64,000 nucleotides of DNA from the NCBI GenBank assembly GCA_021731445.1, contig JAKFXK010000010.1, forward strand, positions 21,218 to 85,217, in the 5' to 3' direction. This stretch comes from Nevskiaceae bacterium (GTDB lineage Bacteria > Pseudomonadota > Gammaproteobacteria > Nevskiales > Nevskiaceae). The notes beneath the pieces were generated by a model that had not been told where the DNA came from, did no database searches, and was given only the letters and a program-made list of their open reading frames with translations. Numbering within the stretch: position 1 is the first letter of the stretch; each line of letters starts with the position of its first letter. Shown in pieces: positions 16,739 through 25,694 of the stretch. Made by a program: the position numbers and the translations under genes.

Positions 16739-17990
16739 CGCCCCATTCCGCCACTTGAGCCTCACGCAGACGCAGCGACGCCTCGCGTTCGGCGATGTAA
16801 TCGCGGGTCAGCGGCACCGTGTCGTTGCGCACAGCGAGCTGCACTTGAAACACCACCACGTCATCGTGGCGAAACACCGCCTCGCAAGACGCCAGGTAGA
16901 ACTCCCACATGCGGCAGAAACGCTCGTCGCTCAGCGCCTTGGCCTTGTCGCGGTTGGCAGCGAATCGCTCGCGCCAGATTCGCAAAGTTGAAGCGTAGTG
17001 AATGCGCAATACTTCGATGTCAGTCACCACGAGGCCAGAGGCCTCAATGGCGGGCATCATCTGCGACAGTGTTGGCGTGTAGCCGCCTGGGAAGATGTAT
17101 TTGTCGAGCCAAGGCTCGGCATGAACCGGCACGCCGGTACAGCCAATGGTGTGCAGCAACATCACGCCATCGTCTTGCAACAGGCGGCGGCAGTGGCGGA
17201 AGTAGGTTTCGTAATGCGGCAAACCGACATGCTCGAACATGCCGACCGAGACGATGCGATCAAACTGGCCTTGCAGCTCGCGGTAATCCTGAAGCCGATA
17301 CTCGATACGCTTCTGGAGCCGCTTTTGCTCAGCCCTGTATTTGGCGGTCTTCAGCTGCTCTTGCGACAGCGTGATGCCCAGCACGCTATCCGCATCGGCC
17401 ACTTCGGCCAGATACAGCGCCAGGCCACCCCAGCCGCAGCCAATGTCGAGCACACGCTGGCCGGGGGTGATGTTGAGCTTGGCGGCAATGTGGCGCTTCT
17501 TGGCGAGCTGCGCTTGTTCCAAGGTTTGGCCCGGATGCTCGAAGTAAGCGCAGGAATACTGCCTTCCGGCATCCAGGAACAGGTCATACAGGCTTTCACC
17601 GAGATCATAGTGATGCGCGACATTGCGCTCTGATCGTTGGCGATCGTTGCGCTGGGTTCTGCGGCGGCGGGCGAAGCGCAGCGAGTCGAGCGCTTCCAGC
17701 CAGCGATTGGGCTTGGCGTTCTGCACGTTCTGCATATTGTTGATGAGCAGCGCCATCACCTCGTAGAGCGTGCCCCGCTCCACCACCCAGCGGCCGTCCA
17801 TGTATAGCTCGCCGAGCTGCATTTCAGGGTCGATCAGCAAGGCCCACTCGGCTCTCGCGTCACTGAAGCGGATGGCGAGCGATGCCGTCGGTGCGTCGCC
17901 CACAACGAAACGCTTGCCCTTCGCGGTTACCACTTCCAGTGCGCCGCGCGTGACCAGACTGCCGAGCAGTTTGTGCAAGAGTGATTTCAT
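16686..17990 (-). CDS. Cyclopropane-fatty-acyl-phospholipid synthase family methyltransferase
   Basis: A 434-residue protein. The N-terminal domain is followed by a SAM-dependent methyltransferase core: VLDIGCGWGGLALYLAE, LGITLSQEQLKTAKYR, RIVSVGMFEHVGLPHYETYF and the late PGGYTPTLSQM and EVLRIHYASTLRIWRERF blocks, all typical of Cfa. It would methylenate unsaturated acyl chains of membrane lipids using SAM, hardening the membrane. AGGAGG eight bases before ATG 17990 fixes the start. It lies 4 bp after the CDP-glycerol-transferase-like gene, forming a two-gene unit behind box B. Confidence 0.9.
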   Translation of the reverse strand: MKSLLHKLLGSLVTRGALEVVTAKGKRFVVGDAPTASLAIRFSDARAEWALLIDPEMQLGELYMDGRWVVERGTLYEVMALLINNMQNVQNAKPNRWLEALDSLRFARRRRTQRNDRQRSERNVAHHYDLGESLYDLFLDAGRQYSCAYFEHPGQTLEQAQLAKKRHIAAKLNITPGQRVLDIGCGWGGLALYLAEVADADSVLGITLSQEQLKTAKYRAEQKRLQKRIEYRLQDYRELQGQFDRIVSVGMFEHVGLPHYETYFRHCRRLLQDDGVMLLHTIGCTGVPVHAEPWLDKYIFPGGYTPTLSQMMPAIEASGLVVTDIEVLRIHYASTLRIWRERFAANRDKAKALSDERFCRMWEFYLASCEAVFRHDDVVVFQVQLAVRNDTVPLTRDYIAEREASLRLREAQVAEWGVMAVPLSVGESAAVLPS

Positions 17991-17994
17991 CCGA

Positions 17995-19227
17995 TCAACC
18001 TCCTGAACGAGAGAACTGCTGGGTGGCCGCAAACTCGGCAATGGCTTCGGCCCCACGCAAGGACGAAGGCTTGTCAGTGAGATCGAAGCTGTAGTTGAAG
18101 AGGTCCTTTTGGGTATCGCGGTAATACGAGTGGCTGGCAAAGGCCGCATCAATGGCAGCTTCAAGATGTGTCGCGTCATCGAGCACCGGCCCGGCCTTCC
18201 AATGCCGGTAGTTGTCATCGTCTGACCAGGAAGCGCTATGCGAGTTGAGAAACGCGCAAGGGCGCGGACGGTGCAAGAACTCGTAGATCTGGCTGCTGGC
18301 ATCGCCCAGATAAAAATCCGCCGCCTGGGTGTAGCTCATGTCGCAACTCTTTTCGCTACCCGTGTCGATGAGCATGTGCGGGCAGTGGCGATAGCGCGCC
18401 GGGATGTCACCGGGCGTGTCGAGGCTCAGACAATCCAGCGAGACCTGCACACTTTTCTTGAACAACATGACGTGCGGCGCAAAGATGAGGTTGTATTTGC
18501 CAGACTGGTAGAACGCCTCAAGCACCTGCTGACCGTCCCGATACCAGGACGAAAGATGCGGCGAGCAATGCGGGTTGTAGAGCACGGTTGGCCGGTCGTT
18601 GTTGAACAGCCTGGGTCGTGCCTCGGTGTTTGCGTGCAGATCAAACTTGGCGTAGCCGATGATCGCGTGGCGACTGTTGCGCAGCAGTCCGGCGGTCTCC
18701 AACCGATCACGGATTTTCATCCCCGACATCAGCACCAGATCAAACTTGCCGCTGGCGCGATCAAAGCCGATCTCACGATCTCCGGCGCCATGCCGGGTAT
18801 GGACGAACTTCAAATGCTTGAGCCCGAAATGGCTACGCAGCAGCAGGCTGGTTTTCTCCGGCACGACCAGCAGATCGAGGCTGCGAAACAGCGAGCGGTT
18901 GGCCAGCAGCACGGCAATACGGGTAAACGGCAGCACGCGGTCAAGCGGCCCTTGCAACAGGCGCAGCCACGCCGGCAAGCGCAGCAGACGGATATCGCAC
19001 CGGGGCAGCAAATACTGTTGCGCAGCGCGTTGCAGATAGTCGAACTGCGCCTGACTGCTTACCAGCAGCAACACCTGCATCTCCGGTGCGTGCCGGATCA
19101 ACTCCAGCGCAATCGGAGCGCTGTGCGCCACTTGATGCAGATGGTCATGGTTGAACAGAAACCCACAGCGCACCGTCGTTTCGCTAGCAGCTGCTTTGGT
19201 TGCCGCTGCCGTCTTTTTCGCACTCAT
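17995..19227 (-). CDS. CDP-glycerol glycerophosphotransferase-like protein
   Basis: A 410-residue GT-B-like protein. The segments VVPEKTSLLLRSHFGLKHLKFVHTRHGAGDREIGFD, TVLYNPHCSPHLSSWYRDG, LIFAPHVMLFKK and SCDMSYTQAADFYLGDASSQIYEFLHRPRPCAFLNSH follow the TagB/TagF and related nucleotide-sugar transferase pattern (DTGSxxxxxMSYxxAD...GDxSS). It may attach glycerol phosphate or another polar group to a lipid or glycan. ATG 19227 is chosen because GAGG lies 5 bases upstream; the ORF-track start has no ribosome site. It is the first gene before cfa, 57 bp from box B. Confidence 0.7.
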   Translation of the reverse strand: MSAKKTAAATKAAASETTVRCGFLFNHDHLHQVAHSAPIALELIRHAPEMQVLLLVSSQAQFDYLQRAAQQYLLPRCDIRLLRLPAWLRLLQGPLDRVLPFTRIAVLLANRSLFRSLDLLVVPEKTSLLLRSHFGLKHLKFVHTRHGAGDREIGFDRASGKFDLVLMSGMKIRDRLETAGLLRNSRHAIIGYAKFDLHANTEARPRLFNNDRPTVLYNPHCSPHLSSWYRDGQQVLEAFYQSGKYNLIFAPHVMLFKKSVQVSLDCLSLDTPGDIPARYRHCPHMLIDTGSEKSCDMSYTQAADFYLGDASSQIYEFLHRPRPCAFLNSHSASWSDDDNYRHWKAGPVLDDATHLEAAIDAAFASHSYYRDTQKDLFNYSFDLTDKPSSLRGAEAIAEFAATQQFSRSGG

Positions 19228-19283
19228 CACTGCCTCACAGTTCATGGCCCGATATGCGGGCGCCACGACCTTGAGGTGGAAAA

Positions 19284-19300
19284 ATTAAGTGGGAATTAGC
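19284..19300 (-). promoter_or_regulatory. Response-regulator box B upstream of CDP-glycerol/cfa pair
   Basis: Minus strand GCTAAT-TCCCA-CTTAAT, an 11-bp direct repeat, 57 bp before the start codon at 19227. It differs from box D (GCTAAT-GCCCA-CTTAAT) at one base, and box D lies at exactly the same distance from its gene. Confidence 0.75.
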
Positions 19301-19373
19301 TCCCGTTCAGTTTGCGATCAACGGGTTTTCCGGGGCCGCTCCAAGTGGTCCCAGTCGCGACATGAAGGCACCG

Positions 19374-20159
19374 CTAGATGCAGGATTGCAGAGCGCAATC
19401 GGCTGACCCGGCGGTATGCAGTCCATAGAACGCGACAGCACTCGAATACGAGCTGGCGACGTGCCAAAACCCAAAGCCCAGCCAGATCAGCACGGCAATC
19501 AGCCCCAGCATCAGCGGCCGCGCGCGCGCGTGGTCAAACTGTGGCTGTTGCAGAGCAAATGCGCTGGTGAGGCTCAGTCCCAGCAGCACCCCACCGAGCA
19601 CATCCGAAGGCCAATGCGCCGCCAGATACACCCTTGAGATGGCAACGCTGGCAATCGCTGCCGCGGCGGCAACGATCACCACCGCCTTTTTGCGAGCCGA
19701 CAGGGCATTGCTGACGAGCCATGCCAGAGCACTCCACAGTGCCGCCTCCGAAGTGGCATGACCGCTTGGGTAGCTGAAAGCCTGCCTGCCGGTGTAGTAA
19801 TCCATAGGCCGGGGGATCGCCATCCCCATCTTCAACAGGGGGATGCCCCAGGCGACCAGCAGCATCATCAGAGCGAAGCCGGCTGCGAGCCGCCAACAGC
19901 GTCGCCACAGCAGCCAGGCGACACAGGCCAGCGTCACGACGGTATTGACGATGCCATCGCCCAGCAGCGTCACCGTCAGCATGAAGGCATCAAGTTGCTC
20001 GCTGCGCCCGCTCTTCAAGCTGTCGCTGACGAAGCTATCGAATGGCTGGCTGCTGGCTGTCAACACCGCCCCGGTGACCAGCAGAAAAGCCGCACCCGTG
20101 AGCAGCAGGCAAAAGTCGAGTGCCTGCCAGCGATGTGAACGCTCGGCGGGGGATGTCAT
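19374..20159 (-). CDS. PAP2-family membrane phosphatase
   Basis: A 261-residue membrane protein with six hydrophobic segments and all three PAP2 motifs: KMGMAIPRP (Kx6RP), YPSGH, and SRVYLAAHWPSD (SRx5Hx3D). Such enzymes remove phosphate from undecaprenyl pyrophosphate, phosphatidate or lipid A on the periplasmic side. ATG 20159 overlaps the RND pump stop (ATGA), which makes it the last gene of the efflux operon. A lipid phosphatase there is unusual and suggests an envelope-lipid response rather than plain metal efflux. Confidence 0.88.
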   Translation of the reverse strand: MTSPAERSHRWQALDFCLLLTGAAFLLVTGAVLTASSQPFDSFVSDSLKSGRSEQLDAFMLTVTLLGDGIVNTVVTLACVAWLLWRRCWRLAAGFALMMLLVAWGIPLLKMGMAIPRPMDYYTGRQAFSYPSGHATSEAALWSALAWLVSNALSARKKAVVIVAAAAAIASVAISRVYLAAHWPSDVLGGVLLGLSLTSAFALQQPQFDHARARPLMLGLIAVLIWLGFGFWHVASSYSSAVAFYGLHTAGSADCALQSCI

Positions 20160-23100
20160 GTTTTGGAGACCGTCACGCCATCGCGCGTCGGCGCGCGCAG
20201 AAACGCCATCGCCAGCAGCGGCAACAACATCAGGCACAACAGGGTGGATGACGCCAGCCCCCCCAGGATCACGATCGCCATCGGGCCTTCGATTTCCTGC
20301 CCGGCGGCACTGGCGTTGAGTGCGACCGGCAGCAGGCCGAGTGCGGCGAGGCCCGCCGTGAGCAGCACCGGCAGCAGACGTTCGCGGGCGGCGCGCAGTG
20401 CGGTGGCGATATTCCAGGGTGCCGCCTCGTGCAGCACCAGATGATCGAGGTGCGACAGCAGCAGAATGGCGTTACGCGCGGCAATGCCGAACAGGGTGAC
20501 GAAGCCCACCAGCGAGCCCAGCGAGAGAATGCCGCCGGTGCCGGCAACAGCAATCGCCCCGCCGACCAGCGCGAACGGCGCGGTGAGCAGCACCAGTGCG
20601 GCGCGGCGGGCGTCGCCCAAGCCAACGATGAGCAGCAGCGTCATCAGCACCAGCGCCAGCAGGCTGTTGCGACCCAGTTCGCGGGTGGCGGCGGCCTGGG
20701 CCTCCGCCTCGCCGGTGATGCGCAGGGTGACGCCATCCGGCAGCTTGTTTGCCGCCAGGGCCGTCTCGGCACTGCGGACGAATCCGGCCACGTCGGCGGT
20801 GGCGGGATTCACCGTCACCACCTGCCTGCGCAGCGCGGCTTCGTGTTCGATCACTGAGCGGCTGTCTTCGATGCTGAGATCGGCGACTTGCTCCAGCCGC
20901 ACTGCGGGGCCGGCGGCACCGCGCACCAGGAGCTGTCGCAGATTGTCGATGCTGGGCGCGGCATCGCCCACCAGCCGCAGGGTGACGGGCGTGACGCGGT
21001 CGCCCGCAAACACCTGGGCAGCGCGCACGCCCTGATGCGCGGCTTGCAGCGTCTCGGCAATCTCGCCGGGGCGGATGCCATCCAGCGCCATCGCCTCGGT
21101 GTTGAGCTGCACCACCACGGCGGGCGAACGCTCGGCAACACGCACTCGCACATCCGCCGCCTGCGGCAGGCCGCGCAAGGTGCTGGCGACCTGTTCGGCG
21201 GCGCGGTCGAGTGCGTCGAGATCGTTGCCAAACAGCGTAAGCACCACGGCGGCGGTGGAGCCGGAGATCGCCTCGCCGATGCGGTCGCCGAGAAAGGTCG
21301 TCACGTCCGATTCCACCCCGGGCTGGCTGCCGACGATGCCGCGAATCTGCTCGGTGATGCTGGCTTCTTCACTGGCGGAGACCGGCTTGAGGGCGATGTG
21401 GAACTCGGCCTGGTTGACGCCCCAGGTGTCTTCGGCGGCTTCGGCGCGGCCCAGCTGTAGTTCTGCCGAACGCACACCGGGGATGGCGATGATCTCAGCA
21501 CTCATCCGCGTGCCGAGGGTGCGCATGGCGGCGAGGCCGGTATCGGGCGGAGCGGTGAGCTGGGCGACCACATGACCCTCCTTGAAGGCCGGCAGCAGCT
21601 CTCGGCCAAAGCGACCCAGCACCAGCACGGCAGCGAGCGCCAGCAAGGCGGCAGCGACCACCGCCACCCGCAGATGCCGTGCCAGGGCGATCAACAGCTT
21701 GCTCTGGCCGCGCTTGAGGTGGTGCAGCCAGCCCGGTTCGTCGGGCAGCCGCCCGCGCAGCAGCAACAAGCACAGCGCAGGCGTGACCGTGAGCGCCACC
21801 ACCAGCGAGGCCGCCACCGCCAGCAAAAACGACAGGGCCAGTGGCCGGAAGAACGCGCCCTGCAAGCCGCCCAGCGCGAGAATGGGCACGAACACCAGCA
21901 TGACGATGGCGGTGGCGAACACCACCGGTTTGCGCACTTCCAGCGAAGCGGCAAACACCACATCCAGCAAGCTGGCGTCGGCGGCGCGTGCGCGCAGTCG
22001 GCGGGCGATGTTCTCGACATCAATCACCGCGTCGTCCACCACCACGCCGATGGCCACTGCCAGTCCACCCAGCGTCATGGTGTTGAGGCTGACGCCAAAG
22101 GCTTGCAGCACCGAGACTGCCGCCAGTAAGGACAGCGGAATCGAGACAAACGAGATGAGCGCAGTGCGGGCGTTGCGGAGCACGAGCAGCAACACGATGA
22201 AGGTGAGTGCTGCGCCAATCAGCAGGCTCATCTGCAGATGGCCCAGCGCGGCCTCGATGAAATTGGCGGGCCGGTGCAAGGCGGGCACCAGGGTGATCTG
22301 TTCTCGCTCCAGCACCGGCTTCAGCTCTGCCAAGGCCTTCTCTACGGCGAGCGTGACGCTGAGCGTATTGGCACCGTATTGGCTGGCCATGGCCACCAGC
22401 ACGCCGGGCTGGCCGTTGATGAGCGCATCGCCAAACGGGGGCGCGGCCAGGGCCTCGACTTCGGCCACGTCGCCGATGCGGATCGGCCGGCCGGCGCGGG
22501 CGGCGACCACGGCATTTTCGAGCGCGCCGGTGTCGAGGCCGCTGACGGCGGTTTGCACCGAGAGACGCTGGCTGCCGTTGTCCTGAAAACCCAAGCCGCG
22601 CACGGCAACGAGGTCGCGCAGGGCATTGCTGAGATCCGCCAGCGTCAGGCCACGCGCCACCAGCGCATCGGGCCGCGCCGTCACTGCCAGCTCGCGCTGG
22701 GCACCGCCGTAGATGGCCGCGCGCGCCACGCCCGGCACGGCGAGCAAGCGCGGGCGCACTGTCCACTGCACAAAGTCGCGCAATGCCATCGGGCTGCGGG
22801 TGGTGCTGGTGAAGCCGACCTTGAGCAGGTCCATGGTCGAGGAGGTCAGCGGCGACACGCTCGGCACGCCGGTGCCGGGTGGCAGCACGCTAGCCGCGCT
22901 GCTCATCTGCTCGATCACAGTCTGCCGCTGGCGAAACGGATCGCCCGCGCCAAAACCGACGCGCACCACCGAGAGGCCTTGCAGCGATTCGGAGCGGATG
23001 CTTTCCACGCCATTGGCACCGTTGACCAGCGATTCGAGCGGCCGGGTCACCAGGGTTTCGACCTGCTCGGCGGCCAGGCCCGGCGCTTCGGTCTGCACCG

Positions 23101-23242
23101 TGAAGACGGCGGGGGCGAACTCCGGGAAGACATCGAAGCGCGCCTGCCTGAGGTGCTGCACGCCGAGCAGCAGGGCCAGCACCATCAGCGCGGCGACCAC
23201 AGCGGCATGGCGCAGGCTGAGTCGAACGATTGCCGACAACAT
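20156..23242 (-). CDS. CusA/CzcA-type RND efflux pump
   Basis: A 1028-residue inner-membrane pump. The duplicated RND fold has N-terminal RFDVFPEFAPAVFTVQTEAPGLAAEQVE and the membrane relay motif GLAVAIGVVVDDAVIDVEN, which marks the heavy-metal-efflux branch but differs from the Zn/Co-type DFGxxxDGAV of the second RND pump at 35.4-38.6 kb. A different substrate is therefore likely. It exports from cytoplasm or periplasm through the adaptor and outer-membrane factor encoded just upstream. It begins 3 bp after the adaptor stop. Confidence 0.9.
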   Translation of the reverse strand: MLSAIVRLSLRHAAVVAALMVLALLLGVQHLRQARFDVFPEFAPAVFTVQTEAPGLAAEQVETLVTRPLESLVNGANGVESIRSESLQGLSVVRVGFGAGDPFRQRQTVIEQMSSAASVLPPGTGVPSVSPLTSSTMDLLKVGFTSTTRSPMALRDFVQWTVRPRLLAVPGVARAAIYGGAQRELAVTARPDALVARGLTLADLSNALRDLVAVRGLGFQDNGSQRLSVQTAVSGLDTGALENAVVAARAGRPIRIGDVAEVEALAAPPFGDALINGQPGVLVAMASQYGANTLSVTLAVEKALAELKPVLEREQITLVPALHRPANFIEAALGHLQMSLLIGAALTFIVLLLVLRNARTALISFVSIPLSLLAAVSVLQAFGVSLNTMTLGGLAVAIGVVVDDAVIDVENIARRLRARAADASLLDVVFAASLEVRKPVVFATAIVMLVFVPILALGGLQGAFFRPLALSFLLAVAASLVVALTVTPALCLLLLRGRLPDEPGWLHHLKRGQSKLLIALARHLRVAVVAAALLALAAVLVLGRFGRELLPAFKEGHVVAQLTAPPDTGLAAMRTLGTRMSAEIIAIPGVRSAELQLGRAEAAEDTWGVNQAEFHIALKPVSASEEASITEQIRGIVGSQPGVESDVTTFLGDRIGEAISGSTAAVVLTLFGNDLDALDRAAEQVASTLRGLPQAADVRVRVAERSPAVVVQLNTEAMALDGIRPGEIAETLQAAHQGVRAAQVFAGDRVTPVTLRLVGDAAPSIDNLRQLLVRGAAGPAVRLEQVADLSIEDSRSVIEHEAALRRQVVTVNPATADVAGFVRSAETALAANKLPDGVTLRITGEAEAQAAATRELGRNSLLALVLMTLLLIVGLGDARRAALVLLTAPFALVGGAIAVAGTGGILSLGSLVGFVTLFGIAARNAILLLSHLDHLVLHEAAPWNIATALRAARERLLPVLLTAGLAALGLLPVALNASAAGQEIEGPMAIVILGGLASSTLLCLMLLPLLAMAFLRAPTRDGVTVSKT

Positions 23243-23245
23243 GCG

Positions 23246-24154
23246 CTATTCCGCCTTGCGCACAGTGCTGGCCCAGCGCACCGCAGCGGCGTTACGCAGC
23301 ACCACGCGGGCTTCCGCCGGAGGGCCGCTCACCAGCACACCGCTGTCATCCTCAGCCAGCACTTGCACCGTCTGGCGACGGTAGTGGCCTGCGGCGGTTT
23401 CGAGGTAGACGAAGCGGCCCTGCGCATCGCTCAACACCGCCTCTGGCGGCAGCTGCTGGCCCTGCTGCGCAGCACCGGTGACCGACACCGCCAGCACCCG
23501 CCCCGGCTGCAATGCCGAGGTCGCCGCCACCGCCAGCAGGCTGGGGCCGGTGTAGCTGGGGTCGCTGCTGGCCGCGAGACCGAGCAGACGCAGCGGCAGC
23601 GCACCATCGGCAATGCGGATAGTTGCGACGGGATCGACCGGCGGGTTGCCGCTCAAGCCGATGCGCAGCAGCGCCGCACGGCCCTCAGCGAGCGACGCCA
23701 AGAGTTGACTGCGCTCGTGTGCGGGCAGCTTGGCGAGGCCCTGCCCCCATTCCAGGCCGATCCGGCGCTTGGCGGCGGCCAGACGGGCCGCATCCGCGCG
23801 TGCCGTGGCCTGTGCGGTTTCGGTGGCTTTGCGGGAGACGGTTTCGTCAGCGGCGAACAGACGCTCGCTGCGCCCTGCCTCCGCCCGGGAGGCGGCAGCG
23901 GCGGCGGCCAGTGCTTCGATCTCGCCACCCAGCAGCGCCAGGGGCGTGGGGTCGAGCACCGTGGCATAGCCGGTGAGGCGCGGCGGCGTGCTGACCATCG
24001 GCACCATCGCAGCCTGCACTTCGGAGCGCCGCACGTCTTCGGCGCTGAGGGTGATATCGGTGGCTGCGACTGGCGCTGGCTCGGTGGCGGTCAAGCCCTT
24101 GCTCGCCAGCAGCAGGCACAGCAGCACGAACGATGGAATGCGGTGGGTGGTCAT
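23246..24154 (-). CDS. Short RND periplasmic adaptor protein
   Basis: A 302-residue secreted protein with signal MTTHRIPSFVLLCLLLASKGLTA. It has an Ala-rich helical hairpin (GGEIEALAAAAAASRAEAGRSERLFAADETVSRKATETAQATARAD) and a beta-domain end (VLSDAQGRFVYLETAAGHYRRQTVQVLAEDDSGVLVSG). Typical Czc/Cus adaptors are roughly 380-500 residues, so this is short, and the front half of the lipoyl domain is hard to see. Placement between an outer-membrane factor and an RND pump with ATGA and 3-bp junctions gives the assignment. The longer ORF-track start is out of the coupling context. Confidence 0.8.
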   Translation of the reverse strand: MTTHRIPSFVLLCLLLASKGLTATEPAPVAATDITLSAEDVRRSEVQAAMVPMVSTPPRLTGYATVLDPTPLALLGGEIEALAAAAAASRAEAGRSERLFAADETVSRKATETAQATARADAARLAAAKRRIGLEWGQGLAKLPAHERSQLLASLAEGRAALLRIGLSGNPPVDPVATIRIADGALPLRLLGLAASSDPSYTGPSLLAVAATSALQPGRVLAVSVTGAAQQGQQLPPEAVLSDAQGRFVYLETAAGHYRRQTVQVLAEDDSGVLVSGPPAEARVVLRNAAAVRWASTVRKAE

Positions 24155-25536
24155 GGCGTTGGCTGCTCGGAGAAGGGCTTGCGGTAGGCATCTTCCAGCG
24201 CAGCAAACGCGCGCTGGGCGTCGAGTGCAGCGGCGGCGGTGAGCAGCGCGGCTTCGGCTTCTGCGGTCTCTGCCGCGAGCAGGCTTGGGCGGTCGCTGGC
24301 TCCTTCGGCCAAGAGCTTGCGCTCGGTCGCCGTCAATCGCGCGAGCCGCTGTTGATTGGCGCGTGCGGCCTGCCAGTTGGCTTGCGCGACCGGCCATTGG
24401 CGCTCGGCAGATTCCATCTGCGCAAACAGCGCCGCCTGCACCGCCAGCACATGGCGTGCGGCCAGTTCGCGTCGCGCCAGCGCCTCGGCAATCGGCCCCT
24501 CGTTGCGGTTGAACAGCGGGATCGGAAAGCCGACGCTGAGCTGGTTCTTGCGCACGCCGTGATCCCAGGTATAGGCCGGCGAGACGCGCACATCCGGTGT
24601 GCGCCGTGCGACCTCGGTCTGCAAGCCCAGTTCGGCAAGATCGGTCTCGCGCAAGGCACGCAGCAGCTCTGGCCGCGCCAGCAGCGCGGCTTCGCGGTCG
24701 CTCTGGCTGACGATGGCGATGCGCTGCGCAGGGTCGCTTAGGTCAGGCCCGCGCAGTAGTGCTTCGGCGATGGCGGAGACCGGCACCCCGACCGCACTGG
24801 CGAGACGCTGGCGGGCGTCGGCGAGGCGCTGCCCCGCGAGCTGCTGGCGCTGGTGGGCAGCGGCAACATCCAGTTCCGCGCGCAGCACTTCAGCCGCCGC
24901 GCCCTCACCGACCGAGAGCCGCAGGCGTGCAGAGGCCAGCAGCCGCGCGCGCTGGTCAATCAGGCGGCTGAGCACGGTGGTTTCAGCCTCGGCCGCGGTC
25001 GCATCCAGCAGGGCGATTCGTACCGCACTGCGCAACTGCCAGAGCGCATCGGCGAGGTCGGTGCTCGCAGCCTGGGTTTGCAGCAGCGCGACCGCCTTGG
25101 CGCGGTCGCGGCTACCGGCCGCCTGCAACAGAAAGTCCACCGCCACCCCATACAGCCAGGCGGGCATTCCGGCGGCGGCGGCGATGTATTCGGTGGAAAG
25201 ATTCAGGGTGGGGTTGGGTCGCTGTGCGGCGGTGATCTCACCCGCCTGCGTCAGCGCCAGTCGGGCGCGCATCTCGGCCAGCATGGGACTGCTGGCCTGT
25301 GCGGCCTGAAACCACTGGGCAAGGCTCCAGCCCTCGGCCAGTGGCGGCAGTTTCAGCGCGGCGGGGTCCAGCTGACGGGCCTCGTAAGCGCGCAGGCTGA
25401 CAGCGGCATCGGGCTTTGCGGTCGGAGGCTGGCTGGCGCAAGCCGTGAGCCAGACACACAGCAGCATCGCTGCCGCCTTGAGGGCCTGCGCAGGCGACAC
25501 GGTGCTCGGTGACGCTGAAGTCGGTGCAAGGCGCAT
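24151..25536 (-). CDS. CzcC/TolC-like outer-membrane efflux lipoprotein
   Basis: A 461-residue protein with lipobox LTAC in AAAMLLCVWLTACAS. Long helical repeats are visible (PMLAEMRARLALTQAGEITAAQRPNPTLNL; VGFPIPLFNRNEGPIAEALARRELAARHVLAVQAALFAQMESAERQW). It would form the outer-membrane channel of the adjacent RND system. The ORF-track start is TTG; ATG 25536 is preferred, and GTG 25500 would also leave a full lipoprotein signal. A Rho-independent terminator ends only 15 bases upstream of the ATG. Confidence 0.85.
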   Translation of the reverse strand: MRLAPTSASPSTVSPAQALKAAAMLLCVWLTACASQPPTAKPDAAVSLRAYEARQLDPAALKLPPLAEGWSLAQWFQAAQASSPMLAEMRARLALTQAGEITAAQRPNPTLNLSTEYIAAAAGMPAWLYGVAVDFLLQAAGSRDRAKAVALLQTQAASTDLADALWQLRSAVRIALLDATAAEAETTVLSRLIDQRARLLASARLRLSVGEGAAAEVLRAELDVAAAHQRQQLAGQRLADARQRLASAVGVPVSAIAEALLRGPDLSDPAQRIAIVSQSDREAALLARPELLRALRETDLAELGLQTEVARRTPDVRVSPAYTWDHGVRKNQLSVGFPIPLFNRNEGPIAEALARRELAARHVLAVQAALFAQMESAERQWPVAQANWQAARANQQRLARLTATERKLLAEGASDRPSLLAAETAEAEAALLTAAAALDAQRAFAALEDAYRKPFSEQPTP

Positions 25537-25550
25537 GAACGCGGAAACCA

Positions 25551-25580
25551 AAAAAGGCCGCAGTCGGGAAGACTGCGGCT
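25551..25580 (-). terminator. Rho-independent terminator directly upstream of RND operon
   Basis: Minus strand GCCGCAGTC-TTCCC-GACTGCGGC followed by six or more U, a nine-base perfect stem. It can end the pepSY-RR-HK transcript. There is no room for a promoter between it and the efflux start codon, so any promoter at box C would transcribe through it; it may act as an attenuator. Confidence 0.88.
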
Positions 25581-25655
25581 AAGACATCCGCCGGGCTTGG
25601 GAAGGGCGCACCGGCGGCAGGGAGGAAACCGAGAAAGACAGTGTTCGAGTCAACT

Positions 25656-25672
25656 ATTAAGCCTGTATTAGG
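25656..25672 (-). promoter_or_regulatory. Response-regulator box C upstream of RND operon
   Basis: Minus strand CCTAAT-ACAGG-CTTAAT, one mismatch from a perfect PmrA-type CTTAAT-N5-CTTAAT. It lies just after the kinase stop codon and 120 bp before the efflux ATG. A TTGACT hexamer occurs 2 bases downstream and could be the -35 of the RND operon. Confidence 0.75.
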
Positions 25673-25694
25673 GGCCAGGCACCGCGTGAACGTT

